Source: Lysobacter sp. FW306-1B-D06B
GTDB lineage: Bacteria; Pseudomonadota; Gammaproteobacteria; Xanthomonadales; Xanthomonadaceae
Assembly (NCBI RefSeq): GCF_038446665.1
Contig: NZ_CP151802.1
Coordinates: 1,612,001-1,676,000 of the forward strand
Direction of reading: 5' to 3'
Length of the DNA stretch: 64,000 nt
The notes under the pieces were generated by a model. It had not been told where the DNA came from. It was given only the letters and a program-made list of their open reading frames with translations, and did not search any database. This document shows positions 27,389 to 36,995 of the stretch, piece by piece (position 1 is the first letter of the stretch; the number at the start of each line of letters is the position of its first letter). A program made the position numbers and the translations under genes.

Positions 27389-28223
27389 CGACGCCGGCCC
27401 CCGCACCTGGCTGCTGGCGACCGTCGCCGGCTGGGCACTGCTTGCATGGCTGCTGGCGCTGCTCGGCATGGGGCGCCATGCCGACGCGCTGGAACCCGAT
27501 CCCGGCCTGCTGCGCCCGTTGCCGCAGGCGCGCGCGTCGGCGCCGCAGCGGTTGGGACCGTTCCCGCAATACGCCGCCATCGCGCAGCGCCCGCTGTTCA
27601 CGCAGGATCGCCAACCCAAGCCGTTCTTCCTGCAAGGGCAGGGCGAAGGCGAGGGGCAGCAGACCGCGTTCGACTACGTGCTGACCAGCGTGCTGATCAC
27701 GCCGAACCTGCGCATGGCGATCCTGCAGCCGGCCGACGGCAGCGAGTCGGTGCGTGTGCGGCTGGGCGAAGTGCCCGACTCGCATCCGGCCTGGCGACTG
27801 ACGTCGCTGGACGCGCGCAGCGCCGTCTTCGAAGGACCCGAAGGCCGCCGCGAAATGACCCTGCGCGTGTTCGACGGGCAGGGCGGCCAGCCGCCGACCG
27901 CGATCAACACCGCAGCGCCCGGCATGAACCGTCCGCTGCCGGTCGGCGTGCCGGTGCCGCCACCACCGCCGGGCGCCGACAAGATCCAGACCACCGCCCA
28001 GCGCGTGGCGCCGCCCTCGGGCGGCAACGCCCCGTCCCAGAACCGCAACGCCGCCACGCCAGCCAGTCCCCCGACGACCCCCGTTACGCCGCCGGTGGTC
28101 GACCCCAGCGAAAACGCGCCCATGACGCCGGAGGCGCAGATGGAAGCGATCCGCAAGCGGATCGAAGCACGTCGCGCGCAGATGCGGCAGCAGCAAGCCG
28201 CGCCCCCCGGCCAGACGCCATGA
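27378..28223 (+). CDS. Xps-type GspN/GspC-like clamp protein
   Basis: This 281-residue inner-membrane protein occupies the XpsN position between gspM and gspD. It has one N-terminal helix (TWLLATVAGWALLAWLLALLGM), a Pro-rich stretch, and then a periplasmic beta domain like the HR domain of GspC (YVLTSVLITPNLRMAILQ, VRVRLGEVP, LTSLDARSAVFEGPEG). In GspC this domain binds the secretin. A Pro-rich region and a C-terminal charged helix end the protein. There is no separate gspC in the cluster, so this may do its job. The start is the GTG at 27378, with GGAGG upstream and an 11-base overlap with gspM. Confidence 0.82.
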   Translation: MRLDDAGPRTWLLATVAGWALLAWLLALLGMGRHADALEPDPGLLRPLPQARASAPQRLGPFPQYAAIAQRPLFTQDRQPKPFFLQGQGEGEGQQTAFDYVLTSVLITPNLRMAILQPADGSESVRVRLGEVPDSHPAWRLTSLDARSAVFEGPEGRREMTLRVFDGQGGQPPTAINTAAPGMNRPLPVGVPVPPPPPGADKIQTTAQRVAPPSGGNAPSQNRNAATPASPPTTPVTPPVVDPSENAPMTPEAQMEAIRKRIEARRAQMRQQQAAPPGQTP

Positions 28224-30496
28224 GAGACCGCATGAAGCACCGCCCGATAACACCACGTCCCCTCTGCTCCAAGGCCAGAGCGTGCGCCACGCAGGCACTG
28301 GCTGCGGCCACCATCGCCAGCCTGCTGGCCTCGTGCGCGACCGCGCCGGTGCCCAGCGTGCGACGCGACGGCGTGCCCGGACCGCAGCCCGGCAACACCG
28401 CCGCCGCACCGGGCGCGCAGGAACCGCTGCCGCAGTCGACCGTGGGCGGCGATGCGCGTCCGCAGATCCGTCGGGGCACGGGGCAGGTCATCAACCGCAG
28501 CGCCGCGACCGCACCGCCGCCGAACCTGGGCGGCACCACCGGCTCGGCCACGTTCAATTTCGAAGGCGAATCGCTGCACGCCGTGGTCAAGGCGATCCTG
28601 GGCGACATGCTCGGCCAGAACTACGTGATCGCGCCGGGCGTGCAGGGCACGGTGACGCTGGCCACGCCCAAGCCGGTAAGCCCGGCCGAAGCGCTGAACC
28701 TGCTGGAGATGGTGCTGGGCTGGAACAACGCGCGCCTGGTCTACAGCGGTGGCCGCTACAACATCGTGCCTTCCGACCAGGCGCTGGCCGGCAACGTCGC
28801 CGCACGCACCGGCGCGGCCAACACCGCGCGCGGTTTCGAAGTGCGCACCGTGCCGCTGAAGTTCGTCTCGGCGACGGAGATGGAGAAGATCCTCAAGCCG
28901 TACGCGCGACCCAACGCGATAGTGAACGTCGACAACTCGCGCAACGTCATCACCGTCGGCGGCAGCCGCGCCGAACTCGAAAACTACCTGCGCACCATCG
29001 AAGTGTTCGACGTGGACTGGCTCGCCGGCATGTCGGTGGGCGTGTTCCCGTTGCAGTCGGGCAAGGCGACCAAGGTCGTGGCCGACCTGGAGAAGGTCTT
29101 CGGCGAGCAGAGCAAGTCGCCGGTCGCGGGCATGTTCCGCTTCATGCCGCTGGAAGGCGCCAACGCCGTGCTGGTCATCACCTCGCAGGCGAACTACCTG
29201 GACGACATCCAGCAGTGGCTGGACCGCATCGACAGCGCGGGTGGCAGCGTGCAGCTGTACTCGTACGAGCTGAAGTACATCAAGGCGAAGGACCTCGCCG
29301 ACCGGCTGTCGGACGTGTTCGGTTCCGGGCGCTCCGGGCGAGGCGACAACGGCGGCGGCCCTCCGTCGCTGATGCCGGGCCTGGAATCGGTGGAACTGAA
29401 GGACACCGACGGCGGCAGCTCCGCGACGCTGGGAGGCAATTACGATTCGGGCAGCGACACGGGCATCGGCGGCAGCTCGGGCACAGGCGGTTCGGGCGGT
29501 TCCCTTTCGCTCAACGGCCGGCAGGCCGGCAACACCAGCCTCACGCTCGACGTCAACGGCGATCGCGTCGGCGTGTCTGCGGTGGAGGAAACCAACTCGA
29601 TCATCGTCCGCTCCAGCCCTTCGGCGTGGAAGTCGATCCGCGACGTGATCGAGCGCCTGGACGTGATGCCGATGCAGGTGCACATCGAGGCGCAGGTGGT
29701 CGAAGTCCAGCTCAAGGGCGAGCTCGAGTACGGCGTCAACTGGTACTTCGAGCGCGCGGTCACCGACGCCGGCCTCCCCGATGCCGTCGGTCGCACCACG
29801 TGGAGCACGCTGGCCGGCAGCGTCCAGTCCGCCACCGGCAACCCCGCCGGCCTGGCCTGGACCTTCCTCGGGCGCAACGCGGCGGCCGTCATCAGCGCGC
29901 TGGACGCGGTCACCGACCTGCAACTGCTGCAGACGCCGTCGGTGATGGTGCGCAACAACGCGGAGGCCACGCTGAATGTCGGCAGCCGCATCCCGATCTC
30001 CTCGGTCACGGTCAATCCCGGCGTCGGCGTCGACAACTCTTACAGCCAGGTGCAGTACCTGGATACCGGCACGATCCTCAAGGTGCGTCCGCGCGTGGCG
30101 AAGGACGGCGTCGTGTTCCTCGACATCGTCCAGGAGGTCAGCTCGCCCGGTGCGCCGGACACGGCCGATCCCAATGGCAACGTGCGCATCGACACGCGCA
30201 AGCTCAAGACCGAAGCGGTCGTGCAGAGTGGCGATACCGTGATGCTCGCCGGCCTGATCAGCGACGGTGTGGAGCGTGGCGCGTCCGGCTTCCCGGGACT
30301 GAGCCGCATCCCCGTGATCGGCGCCCTGTTCGGAGCGCAGCGTTCGAGCAAGACGCGCAACGAAGTCATCGTCCTGCTCACGCCGACCATCGTCCGCAAC
30401 CCGCAGGAAGCGCGCGATCTCACCGACGAGTACGGGCGTCGTTTCCGCGCGATGGAACCCCTGCAGCGCAAGCCGCGACGGCCAGGCCAGCAGTGA
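28220..30496 (+). CDS. gspD: Type II secretion secretin GspD
   Basis: GspD forms the outer-membrane pore for folded exoproteins. The 758-residue protein has a lipoprotein-type signal (SLLASC, Cys near residue 39). N0-N3 domains follow: FNFEGESLHAVVKAILGDMLG, then the KH-like repeats with VPLKFVSATEMEKIL and VYSYELKYIKAKDLADRL. A Gly/Ser-rich insertion lies near 400-445. The C-terminal secretin domain has the VEVQLKGELEYGVNW entry, RNNAEATLNVGSRIP and SRIPVIGALFG. Start is ATG 28220, overlapping the previous stop; ATG 28232 is also possible. The lipidated form differs from Xanthomonas-independent unlipidated secretins and could allow pilotin-free targeting, which is inference. Confidence 0.95.
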   Translation: MRDRMKHRPITPRPLCSKARACATQALAAATIASLLASCATAPVPSVRRDGVPGPQPGNTAAAPGAQEPLPQSTVGGDARPQIRRGTGQVINRSAATAPPPNLGGTTGSATFNFEGESLHAVVKAILGDMLGQNYVIAPGVQGTVTLATPKPVSPAEALNLLEMVLGWNNARLVYSGGRYNIVPSDQALAGNVAARTGAANTARGFEVRTVPLKFVSATEMEKILKPYARPNAIVNVDNSRNVITVGGSRAELENYLRTIEVFDVDWLAGMSVGVFPLQSGKATKVVADLEKVFGEQSKSPVAGMFRFMPLEGANAVLVITSQANYLDDIQQWLDRIDSAGGSVQLYSYELKYIKAKDLADRLSDVFGSGRSGRGDNGGGPPSLMPGLESVELKDTDGGSSATLGGNYDSGSDTGIGGSSGTGGSGGSLSLNGRQAGNTSLTLDVNGDRVGVSAVEETNSIIVRSSPSAWKSIRDVIERLDVMPMQVHIEAQVVEVQLKGELEYGVNWYFERAVTDAGLPDAVGRTTWSTLAGSVQSATGNPAGLAWTFLGRNAAAVISALDAVTDLQLLQTPSVMVRNNAEATLNVGSRIPISSVTVNPGVGVDNSYSQVQYLDTGTILKVRPRVAKDGVVFLDIVQEVSSPGAPDTADPNGNVRIDTRKLKTEAVVQSGDTVMLAGLISDGVERGASGFPGLSRIPVIGALFGAQRSSKTRNEVIVLLTPTIVRNPQEARDLTDEYGRRFRAMEPLQRKPRRPGQQ

Positions 30497-31347
30497 CGAC
30501 GACGGCTTCGTCGTCCATCGCCGGCCCGGTCGTCGTCGTGCCGGTGGGCCGCGACGACGAAGCGCTCGACGCCTGCCTCGCGGCGCTCGACGCCGCCACC
30601 GCCCCCGGCACGCCGGTGTGGCTGGCCGACGATGCGCAGGCCGGCCCGCGCGGCTACGCGATCATCGAGCGCTGGGTCGCGCGCACCGCGCTGAAGGCCG
30701 ACTACACCCGCCGCCAGCGCAGCGTGGGCGAAGTCGCGCATCTGGACGAAGTGCTGGCCGCCTGCGGCGATGCCGACGTCGTCGTGCTCGCCAGCGATGC
30801 CGTGCCGGCGCCGGGCTGGCTGGCGCGCCTGTCGGCCGGCCTTGCCAGCGACGGCGCGATCGCCACGGCGACGCCCTGGTGCAATGCAGGCGAAGCGGCC
30901 GCCTGGCCGCGCATCGGCGAGATCGACCCCGTGCCGCCGGACCTGGACCGCATCGCGCGCGCAGCCAAGGCGATGCCGGCGCTGCATCCCGAACTGCCGG
31001 CCGCGGTCAGCCACGCCGTGCTGGTGCGCGGCGTCGCCCGACGCCGTGCGGGCGGGCTGGACGCCAGCAGTTACGGGTCGTGGTACGCGGCGCTCATCGA
31101 CCTCTCGCTGCGACTGGCGGGCCTGGGCTGGCGCAATGTACTGTGCGACACCGCCTTCGTCGGCCGGCAAGCCGAGGGCCTGCCGTTCGACGGCGACATG
31201 GATGCGCTCGCTGCCCGCTGGCCCGACTGGCACGCGCGCCTGGCGAACTATCTGATGCAGGACCCGCTGCGTGCCTCGCGTGTCCAGCTCACCGCATTGC
31301 TCGACAACCTTGGACCGCCGGAACCGCAACGTGATCTCTTCGCCTGA
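30493..31347 (+). CDS. Glycosyltransferase family 2-like protein
   Basis: A 284-residue protein starting at a GTG that overlaps the gspD stop by 4 bases. The N-terminus (VVVVPVGRDDEALDACLAALDA) and the region DADVVVLASDAVPAPGWLARL follow the GT2 fold, where a nucleotide-binding strand and an SD-type site precede PGWL. The classic DXD is not clear, so the enzyme may be atypical or only structural. Substrate is unknown. Because it is coupled to gspD it is likely made with the secretion system. Confidence 0.7.
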   Translation: MTTTASSSIAGPVVVVPVGRDDEALDACLAALDAATAPGTPVWLADDAQAGPRGYAIIERWVARTALKADYTRRQRSVGEVAHLDEVLAACGDADVVVLASDAVPAPGWLARLSAGLASDGAIATATPWCNAGEAAAWPRIGEIDPVPPDLDRIARAAKAMPALHPELPAAVSHAVLVRGVARRRAGGLDASSYGSWYAALIDLSLRLAGLGWRNVLCDTAFVGRQAEGLPFDGDMDALAARWPDWHARLANYLMQDPLRASRVQLTALLDNLGPPEPQRDLFA

Positions 31348-32200
31348 CCCCAACGCCGGCATCGCTGCGGTGGTGGTGACTTACCGCAGCGCTGAAACCA
31401 TCGACGACTGCCTGGTGCGCCTGCGCGCCGCGGACGGCGTGAGCGCGATCCGCGTGGTCGACAACAGTTCCGACGACGGCACGCTTGAAATCGTGCAGCG
31501 CCACGCCAGCGCGGACGCGCGCGTGCGCTTCATCGCCAACCCGGACAATCCCGGCTTCGGCGTGGCCTGCAACCAAGGCGCGCGCGACGTGGGCGAAGGC
31601 GAGCAGTGGCTGGCCTTCGTCAATCCCGATTGCATGGTCGAACGCGACACGCTCGCGCGTTTGCGCACGCTCGCCGCGCCGCAGGGCGAAGCACTGCTCG
31701 GCGCGGACCTGGTCGACGACCACGGCGTGCGCGACGGCGCGGCACGACGCCGGGATCCGGACTTCGGCGCGATGCTCAGCGCCGCGCTCGGCGGCACGCC
31801 GGCGCCGAAGCTGGAGCTTCCCATCGACGACACGCGCGCGCTGCAGCAGGTGGAAGCCGTGTCCGGCGCGCTGATGCTGATGCCGCGCGCGCTGTTCGAA
31901 CGACTGCACGGCTTCGACGAAGGCTACCGCCTGCACGCCGAAGACCTCGACCTGTCGCGTCGCGCGCGCGAATCCGGCGCGCTGGTCGCCGTGGCCAACC
32001 ACGTGCGCGTGCTGCACGTGCGCGGTGTGTCGAGCCGCTCGCGCCCGTTCTTCGTGGAATGGCACAAGCACCGCGGCCTGTGGCGCTACTTCCGCAAGTT
32101 CGAAGCGCCACGCCGCAGCACGGGCATGGCGGCGGCGGTGTTCGCGGCGATCTGGTTGCGGTTTCCGGTGGCGTATCTGCGTGCGCGGATGAAGGCCTGA
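31331..32200 (+). CDS. Glycosyltransferase family 2 (rhamnosyltransferase-like)
   Basis: A 289-residue GT2 enzyme of the WbbL/rhamnosyltransferase type. Visible features are AAVVVTYRSAETIDDCL, the motif VDNSSDDGT, NPGFGVACNQGAR, FVNPDCMVE (metal-site Asp) and the acceptor-side GFDEGYRLHAEDLDLSRRARESG. The C-terminus ends in a hydrophobic patch after an RYFRKF segment. The start is taken as the GTG at 31331, which overlaps the previous stop; an ATG at 31271 would overlap by 77 bases. It ends 4 bp before a convergent permease. Confidence 0.85.
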   Translation: MISSPDPNAGIAAVVVTYRSAETIDDCLVRLRAADGVSAIRVVDNSSDDGTLEIVQRHASADARVRFIANPDNPGFGVACNQGARDVGEGEQWLAFVNPDCMVERDTLARLRTLAAPQGEALLGADLVDDHGVRDGAARRRDPDFGAMLSAALGGTPAPKLELPIDDTRALQQVEAVSGALMLMPRALFERLHGFDEGYRLHAEDLDLSRRARESGALVAVANHVRVLHVRGVSSRSRPFFVEWHKHRGLWRYFRKFEAPRRSTGMAAAVFAAIWLRFPVAYLRARMKA

Positions 32201-32204
32201 GCGC

Positions 32205-33548
32205 TCACTCCAGCGCAAACCGCAGCACGAACAACCCCGCCACCACCCACACGGCCGCATGCGCTTCGCGCGCGCGTCCGGTGAACAGCTTCAGCACCGC
32301 ATAGGCGATGAAGCCGAAAGCCAGGCCGTTGGCGATGGAGTAGGTGAACGGCATCGCCAGCGTGCACAGCGCGGCGGGGATGGCTTCGGTCAGGTCTTCC
32401 CAGTGCACGTCGCCGAGTTCGCGCAGCATCAGCCCGGCAACGAAAAGCAGCGCCGGCGCGGTCGCGTACGGCGGCACCATCGCGGCCAGTGGCGAAAACA
32501 GCAACGCGAGCAGGAACAGCGCGGCGATCACCAGCGCGGTGAGTCCGGTGCGGCCGCCGGCCTGCACGCCCGAGGCGCTTTCGATGTACGCCGTCGTGCT
32601 GCTGGTGCCGAGCATGGAGCCGGCGAGGATCGCCGTGCTGTCGGCGAACAGCGCACGTCCGAAACGCTTCTGCTGCGCGGCGGACGCATCGTCCGGTGGA
32701 AGCAGCCCGGCACGGCGCGCGACCCCCATCAGCGTGCCGGTGGCGTCGAACACCTCCACCAGCACGAACACGATCACCACATGCAGCATCGCCGCGAGCG
32801 AAAACCCTTCGCCGCCGCCGAGCGCGCCGCGGATGTCCAGTTGCATGAAGGTCGGCGCCAGGCTCGGCGGCAGGTCGACGATGCCGTGGTACTGCACGCG
32901 CCCGAACAGCAGCGCCGTGGCGGTGACGGCGAGAATGCCGATCAGGATCGCGCCGCGTACGCGCCAGGCTTCCAGCACCGCGATCAGCAGGAAGCCCGCG
33001 ACGGCGAGCAGCGGCTCGGGCTGGCGCAGGTTGCCGAGCGCGACCAGCGTGTCGGGATCACCGACGATCACTTCGGATTTCTGCAGCGCGATGATCGCCA
33101 GGAACAGGCCGATGCCGGCGGTGATCGCGCTGCGCAGCGAATGCGGAATGCCGGCGATCAGCCAGGCGCGCGCGCCGGTGATGGTGAGCAGCAAAAACAC
33201 CACGCCGGACACGAACACCGCGCCCAGCGCCTGCTGCCAGGTGTAGCCCATCGCGCCGACCACGGTGAAGGCGAAGAACGCATTCAGGCCCATGCCCGGC
33301 GCCATGCCGACGGGGTAGTTGGCGGCGAAGGCCATCACCAGCGATCCGATCGCCGCGGCCAGGCAGGTGGCGACGAACACCGCGCCGGTGTCCATGCCCG
33401 TGTTGCCGAGGATGCTCGGATTCACGAACACGATGTAGGACATGGTGAGGAAGGTGGTGATGCCGGCGATCACCTCGGTTCGCACGTCGGTTCCGTGCCG
33501 TCCCAGCTTGAACAGCGAGTCCAGGAAGCGGGGCGCAGGGCGTGACAT
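32205..33548 (-). CDS. NCS2-family purine permease (AzgA/GhxP type)
   Basis: A 447-residue membrane transporter of the nucleobase:cation symporter-2 group, AzgA-like branch, which usually imports adenine, guanine or hypoxanthine by proton symport. The family starts with DVRTEVIAGITTFLTMSYIVFVNP, has ANYPVGMAPGMGLNAFFAFTVV, SGVVFLLLTITGARAWLIAGIP, and the later FVLVEVFDATGTLMGVARRAG and GTSSTTAYIESASGVQAGGRTGLTAL. Twelve or so helices are likely. The ATG at 33548 has AGGA upstream; the longer frame is rejected. Convergent with the glycosyltransferase genes. The substrate is not proven. Confidence 0.92.
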   Translation of the reverse strand: MSRPAPRFLDSLFKLGRHGTDVRTEVIAGITTFLTMSYIVFVNPSILGNTGMDTGAVFVATCLAAAIGSLVMAFAANYPVGMAPGMGLNAFFAFTVVGAMGYTWQQALGAVFVSGVVFLLLTITGARAWLIAGIPHSLRSAITAGIGLFLAIIALQKSEVIVGDPDTLVALGNLRQPEPLLAVAGFLLIAVLEAWRVRGAILIGILAVTATALLFGRVQYHGIVDLPPSLAPTFMQLDIRGALGGGEGFSLAAMLHVVIVFVLVEVFDATGTLMGVARRAGLLPPDDASAAQQKRFGRALFADSTAILAGSMLGTSSTTAYIESASGVQAGGRTGLTALVIAALFLLALLFSPLAAMVPPYATAPALLFVAGLMLRELGDVHWEDLTEAIPAALCTLAMPFTYSIANGLAFGFIAYAVLKLFTGRAREAHAAVWVVAGLFVLRFALE

Positions 33549-33811
33549 GGCGAGTCCTGGGGGAGGGCGGGCGTGGAGGTTAGCGCGGTGTCGCGCAGCG
33601 CAGCATCGGGAAATCGTCGCCTGCGCCGCGTGATGCCGCCCACCGGCCCCGGCCGTCCGATCGCCCCAGGCGGCAAAAGCCGCGTTGCAGAGTTGATACA
33701 CCGGTCACGTTCAGGATTTTGAAACCCGGACGTAGCGCCGATTGTGGCAGGGGTGTGCGCGCTACCGTGCGCACCGCTCGCCGCGTGCTTTGCGGCCGAC
33801 AGGGGATTCTC

Positions 33812-35536
33812 ATGGACATCAGGCAGGGCGCGCGAGCCGGCATGCTCGCGCTCGCGTTTTGCGTGCTCACCGCGTGCGGGGGCGGCGGTGGTAGCGATGG
33901 CGGCACCTTCGCGCCGCCGTCCGACGGGAGCGGGGGTTCGCCGGGCACGCCGCAGCAGCCGGCGCCGTATCCCGACATCCCGGCCACCGACGCCGACGCG
34001 GCGCGCTTCCTCACGCAGGCGACGTTCGGACCAACCGCGGCCGAGATCACGCGCGTGCGCCAGATCGGCTACAAGCGCTGGATCGACGAGCAGATCGCCG
34101 AGACGCCGACGCTGATGCTGCCGCACCTGCAGCAGCTCGTCGCCAACGGCGTCGCCACGCCGACGCCGCAGAATCGCCGCAACTACTGGCTGTGGCAGGC
34201 GGCGAACGGGCGCGACCAGCTGCGATTGCGCATGGCCTTCGCGCTGAGCGAGATCATGGTGGTGTCCGATCGCGAAGTCGCCGATTCCAACGCCACCGTG
34301 TTCCGCATCGCCGACTACCAGGACACGCTGGCGCGTGGCGCGTTCGGCAGCTACCGCACGCTGCTGGAGCAGGTGAGCGTGCATCCGGCGATGGGCTACT
34401 TCCTCAGCCACGTCGGCAACCGCAAGGCCGATCCGCGCCGCAACATCACCCCCGACGAGAACTACGGCCGCGAAGTGATGCAGCTGTTCTCCATCGGCCT
34501 GGTGAAGCGCAACCGCAACTTCACGCCGGTGCTGGATGCCAGCGGCCAGACGATTCCGACCTACGACGAGCAGGTCGTCAGCGGCATGGCGCGCGTGTTC
34601 ACCGGGTGGACCTATGCCGGCCAGACCGACGCGCAATTCGGCCGCGGCGACAACACCAGCTACGCACCGATGGAATGCCACGCCGCCTTCCACGACGACC
34701 AGCCCAAGACCATCTTCGATGGCATCGTCATCAACGAAGGCAACAACTGCGTGGCGAGCCTGAGCAAGACACTGGACGCGCTCGCCGGGCATTCCAACGT
34801 CGCGCCGTTCATCAGCCGCCAGCTGATCCAGCGTTTCGTCACCAGCAATCCCAGCAGCGAATACGTGGAGCGCGTGGCGAACGTGTGGGTGGACAGCCGG
34901 GGCGATCTGGGTCGCGTGATCCGCGCCGTGCTGCTGGACATCGAAGCACGCCTGCCGCCCACGAGCGGCAGCTTCGGCAAGGCACGCGAACCGCTGGTGA
35001 AGCTGGCCACAGTGTGGCGTGCCTTCAACGCGCGCTACGTGCCTGCCGCGACGGGCGAGGTGCGCTTCGCGTTCTCCAACGCGGGCGACCTGAGCGCCTC
35101 GCTGCAGCAGGAATCGCAACGCGCGCCGTCGGTGTTCAACTTCTTCGAGCCCGACTACCGGCTTCCCGCCGCCGACGGCGTGCAGGGCATGTTCGCGCCG
35201 GAGTTCCAGATCCTCACGGAAGCGACGTACCTGAGCATGCTCAACCAGCACGATTCGCTGGTCTGGAACAACGCCGCCACACCGCCGACGACGACCTCGA
35301 ATGCGCCGTACCTCGACCTCGTGCAGCTCACCGCGCTGGCCGAAGCGAAGGACCACGCCGGCATGGTGCAGCGGGTGAACCTGCTGATGTTCCATGGCGC
35401 GCTCAGCGCCGCCACGTCGCAGGCGATGGTGGGGATGCTCGACCGCCTCGCCACCGCCAACGAGTCCGCCGGCAACCGCGCCAAGTCGCTGGTGCTGCTG
35501 GCGATGGCCACCCCCGAATTCGCGATCCAGCGCTAG
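33812..35536 (+). CDS. DUF1800-domain lipoprotein
   Basis: A 574-residue protein with a lipoprotein signal (ALAFCVLTAC, Cys near residue 22), a Gly/Ser/Pro linker and a DUF1800 domain. The domain opens AARFLTQATFGPT and has DENYGREVMQLFSIGL, RVFTGWTYAG, FHDDQPKTIFDG and APFISRQLIQRFVTSNPS, all typical. Its biochemical role is unknown. It precedes a DUF1501 gene by 10 bp, the usual pairing. AGGGGA precedes the ATG at 33812. The 263 bp upstream, shared with the divergent permease, holds no gene I can see. Confidence 0.92.
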   Translation: MDIRQGARAGMLALAFCVLTACGGGGGSDGGTFAPPSDGSGGSPGTPQQPAPYPDIPATDADAARFLTQATFGPTAAEITRVRQIGYKRWIDEQIAETPTLMLPHLQQLVANGVATPTPQNRRNYWLWQAANGRDQLRLRMAFALSEIMVVSDREVADSNATVFRIADYQDTLARGAFGSYRTLLEQVSVHPAMGYFLSHVGNRKADPRRNITPDENYGREVMQLFSIGLVKRNRNFTPVLDASGQTIPTYDEQVVSGMARVFTGWTYAGQTDAQFGRGDNTSYAPMECHAAFHDDQPKTIFDGIVINEGNNCVASLSKTLDALAGHSNVAPFISRQLIQRFVTSNPSSEYVERVANVWVDSRGDLGRVIRAVLLDIEARLPPTSGSFGKAREPLVKLATVWRAFNARYVPAATGEVRFAFSNAGDLSASLQQESQRAPSVFNFFEPDYRLPAADGVQGMFAPEFQILTEATYLSMLNQHDSLVWNNAATPPTTTSNAPYLDLVQLTALAEAKDHAGMVQRVNLLMFHGALSAATSQAMVGMLDRLATANESAGNRAKSLVLLAMATPEFAIQR

Positions 35537-35546
35537 GAGCCCGACC

Positions 35547-36995
35547 ATGTCCCGTTCCATTCGCGAAGACCGCCGCGCGTTCCTGCGCCGCGTGCAGGCC
35601 GTGATCGCCGGCGGCGCCACCTATGCGCTGATGCCGCAGCTCGAACTCGTCGGCCGCGCATTCGCCGCCGAGCCGTTGCCGGGCAACGACTACAAGGCGC
35701 TGGTATGCATCTTCCTGTTCGGCGGCAGCGACTCGTTCAACATGCTGATCCCGCACGAGGCGGCCGAGCATGCGGCGTACCTGACCAGCCGCGGTGGCGT
35801 GTTCGAGGCCACCACCAATCCGTTCGGCCTGGGCTATGCGCGCGACGCGCTGGTGCAGGTCACCGACACCGGCGGCAAGACCTGGGGCCTCAATCCCGGC
35901 TGCGCGGCGATGAAGCCGTTGTTCGATGCGGGTGAACTGGCGTTCCTGGCCAACGTCGGGCCGCTGACGGTGCCGCTGACGAAGGACGACGTCGTCCGCC
36001 GCCTGAAGGCGCTGCCGCCGTACCTGTACTCGCACAACGATCAGCAGAAGCTGTGGATGCGCGGGCACACCAACCGCGCCGGCGTCACCGGCTGGGGCGG
36101 CCTGCTCGGCGACCGCGTGGAAGCGTCGAACCTGGGGCTGCAGTCGTTGCCGCCGTCGATCTCGATCTCCGGCAGCAACCTGTTCCAGTTCGGCCAGACG
36201 ACGCTGCCGTTCGCGATGTCCTCCGGCGGCGCGGCGACGATCAACCGCTTCCGCAACAACGGCAACAATGCCGACCGCATCCGCTACGAATCGCTGCGCG
36301 GGATCATCGAGGCCTCGCACACGCCGATCATGCAGGACCAGTACGCGGTGATCGGCGAAAGCGCGATCAACCTCAACGACACGCTGCGCGTGGCGCTGGA
36401 CCCGGTCAACGGCGGCGACATCGCCACCGTGTTCCCGACCGGCAGCAACATCGCCTCGCAGCTGCGCATGGTCGCGCGCATGATCAAGGCCAGCCGGACG
36501 TCGGCGATCAACCACCGCCGGCAGATCTACTACGTAAGCCTGGGCGGTTTCGACACGCACCAGAACCAGATGGCGGCGAACGGCCACGGCCAGTTGCTGC
36601 GGCAGCTGTCGGAAGGCTTGGCGGCGTTCCGCGCGGCGCTGGCGGAGATCGGCGCGCTCAACGACACCACGGCGTTCACGATGAGCGACTTCGGTCGCAC
36701 GCTCAACAGCAACGGCAACGGCACCGACCACGGCTGGGGCGGCGTGCAGCTGGTGATGGGCGGTGCGGCGGCCAATGGTGGCGCGCTGCGTGGACAGCAG
36801 GTGTGGGGCGGTTACCCGCTGCTGGAACTCGACGGCGCGCAGGCGGTCGGTCGCGGACGCATGGTGCCGACGATGTCGGTGAACCAGATGGGTGCGACGC
36901 TGGCGCAGTGGTTCGGTCTGCCGGCTGGCGAGGTGAGCACGATCTTCCCGGGGATCGAGAACTTCGGTTCGTCGAAGGTGGGGTTCTTGGGGTGA
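35547..36995 (+). CDS. DUF1501 exported protein
   Basis: A 482-residue protein of the DUF1501 family (sulfatase/phosphatase-like fold). Its N-terminus EDRRAFLRRVQAVIAGGATYAL is a twin-arginine-like signal with Ala-x-Ala cleavage (RAFAA). The conserved stretches are ALVCIFLFGGSDSFNMLIP, YLYSHNDQQKLWMRG, VSLGGFDTHQNQ and FTMSDFGRTLNSNGNGTDHGWGG, in which the Asp and His residues suggest a metal site. Function is unknown. TAGGAGC precedes the ATG, just after the DUF1800 gene. Its stop codon lies in the shared part of the 118-bp repeat family. Confidence 0.92.
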   Translation: MSRSIREDRRAFLRRVQAVIAGGATYALMPQLELVGRAFAAEPLPGNDYKALVCIFLFGGSDSFNMLIPHEAAEHAAYLTSRGGVFEATTNPFGLGYARDALVQVTDTGGKTWGLNPGCAAMKPLFDAGELAFLANVGPLTVPLTKDDVVRRLKALPPYLYSHNDQQKLWMRGHTNRAGVTGWGGLLGDRVEASNLGLQSLPPSISISGSNLFQFGQTTLPFAMSSGGAATINRFRNNGNNADRIRYESLRGIIEASHTPIMQDQYAVIGESAINLNDTLRVALDPVNGGDIATVFPTGSNIASQLRMVARMIKASRTSAINHRRQIYYVSLGGFDTHQNQMAANGHGQLLRQLSEGLAAFRAALAEIGALNDTTAFTMSDFGRTLNSNGNGTDHGWGGVQLVMGGAAANGGALRGQQVWGGYPLLELDGAQAVGRGRMVPTMSVNQMGATLAQWFGLPAGEVSTIFPGIENFGSSKVGFLG

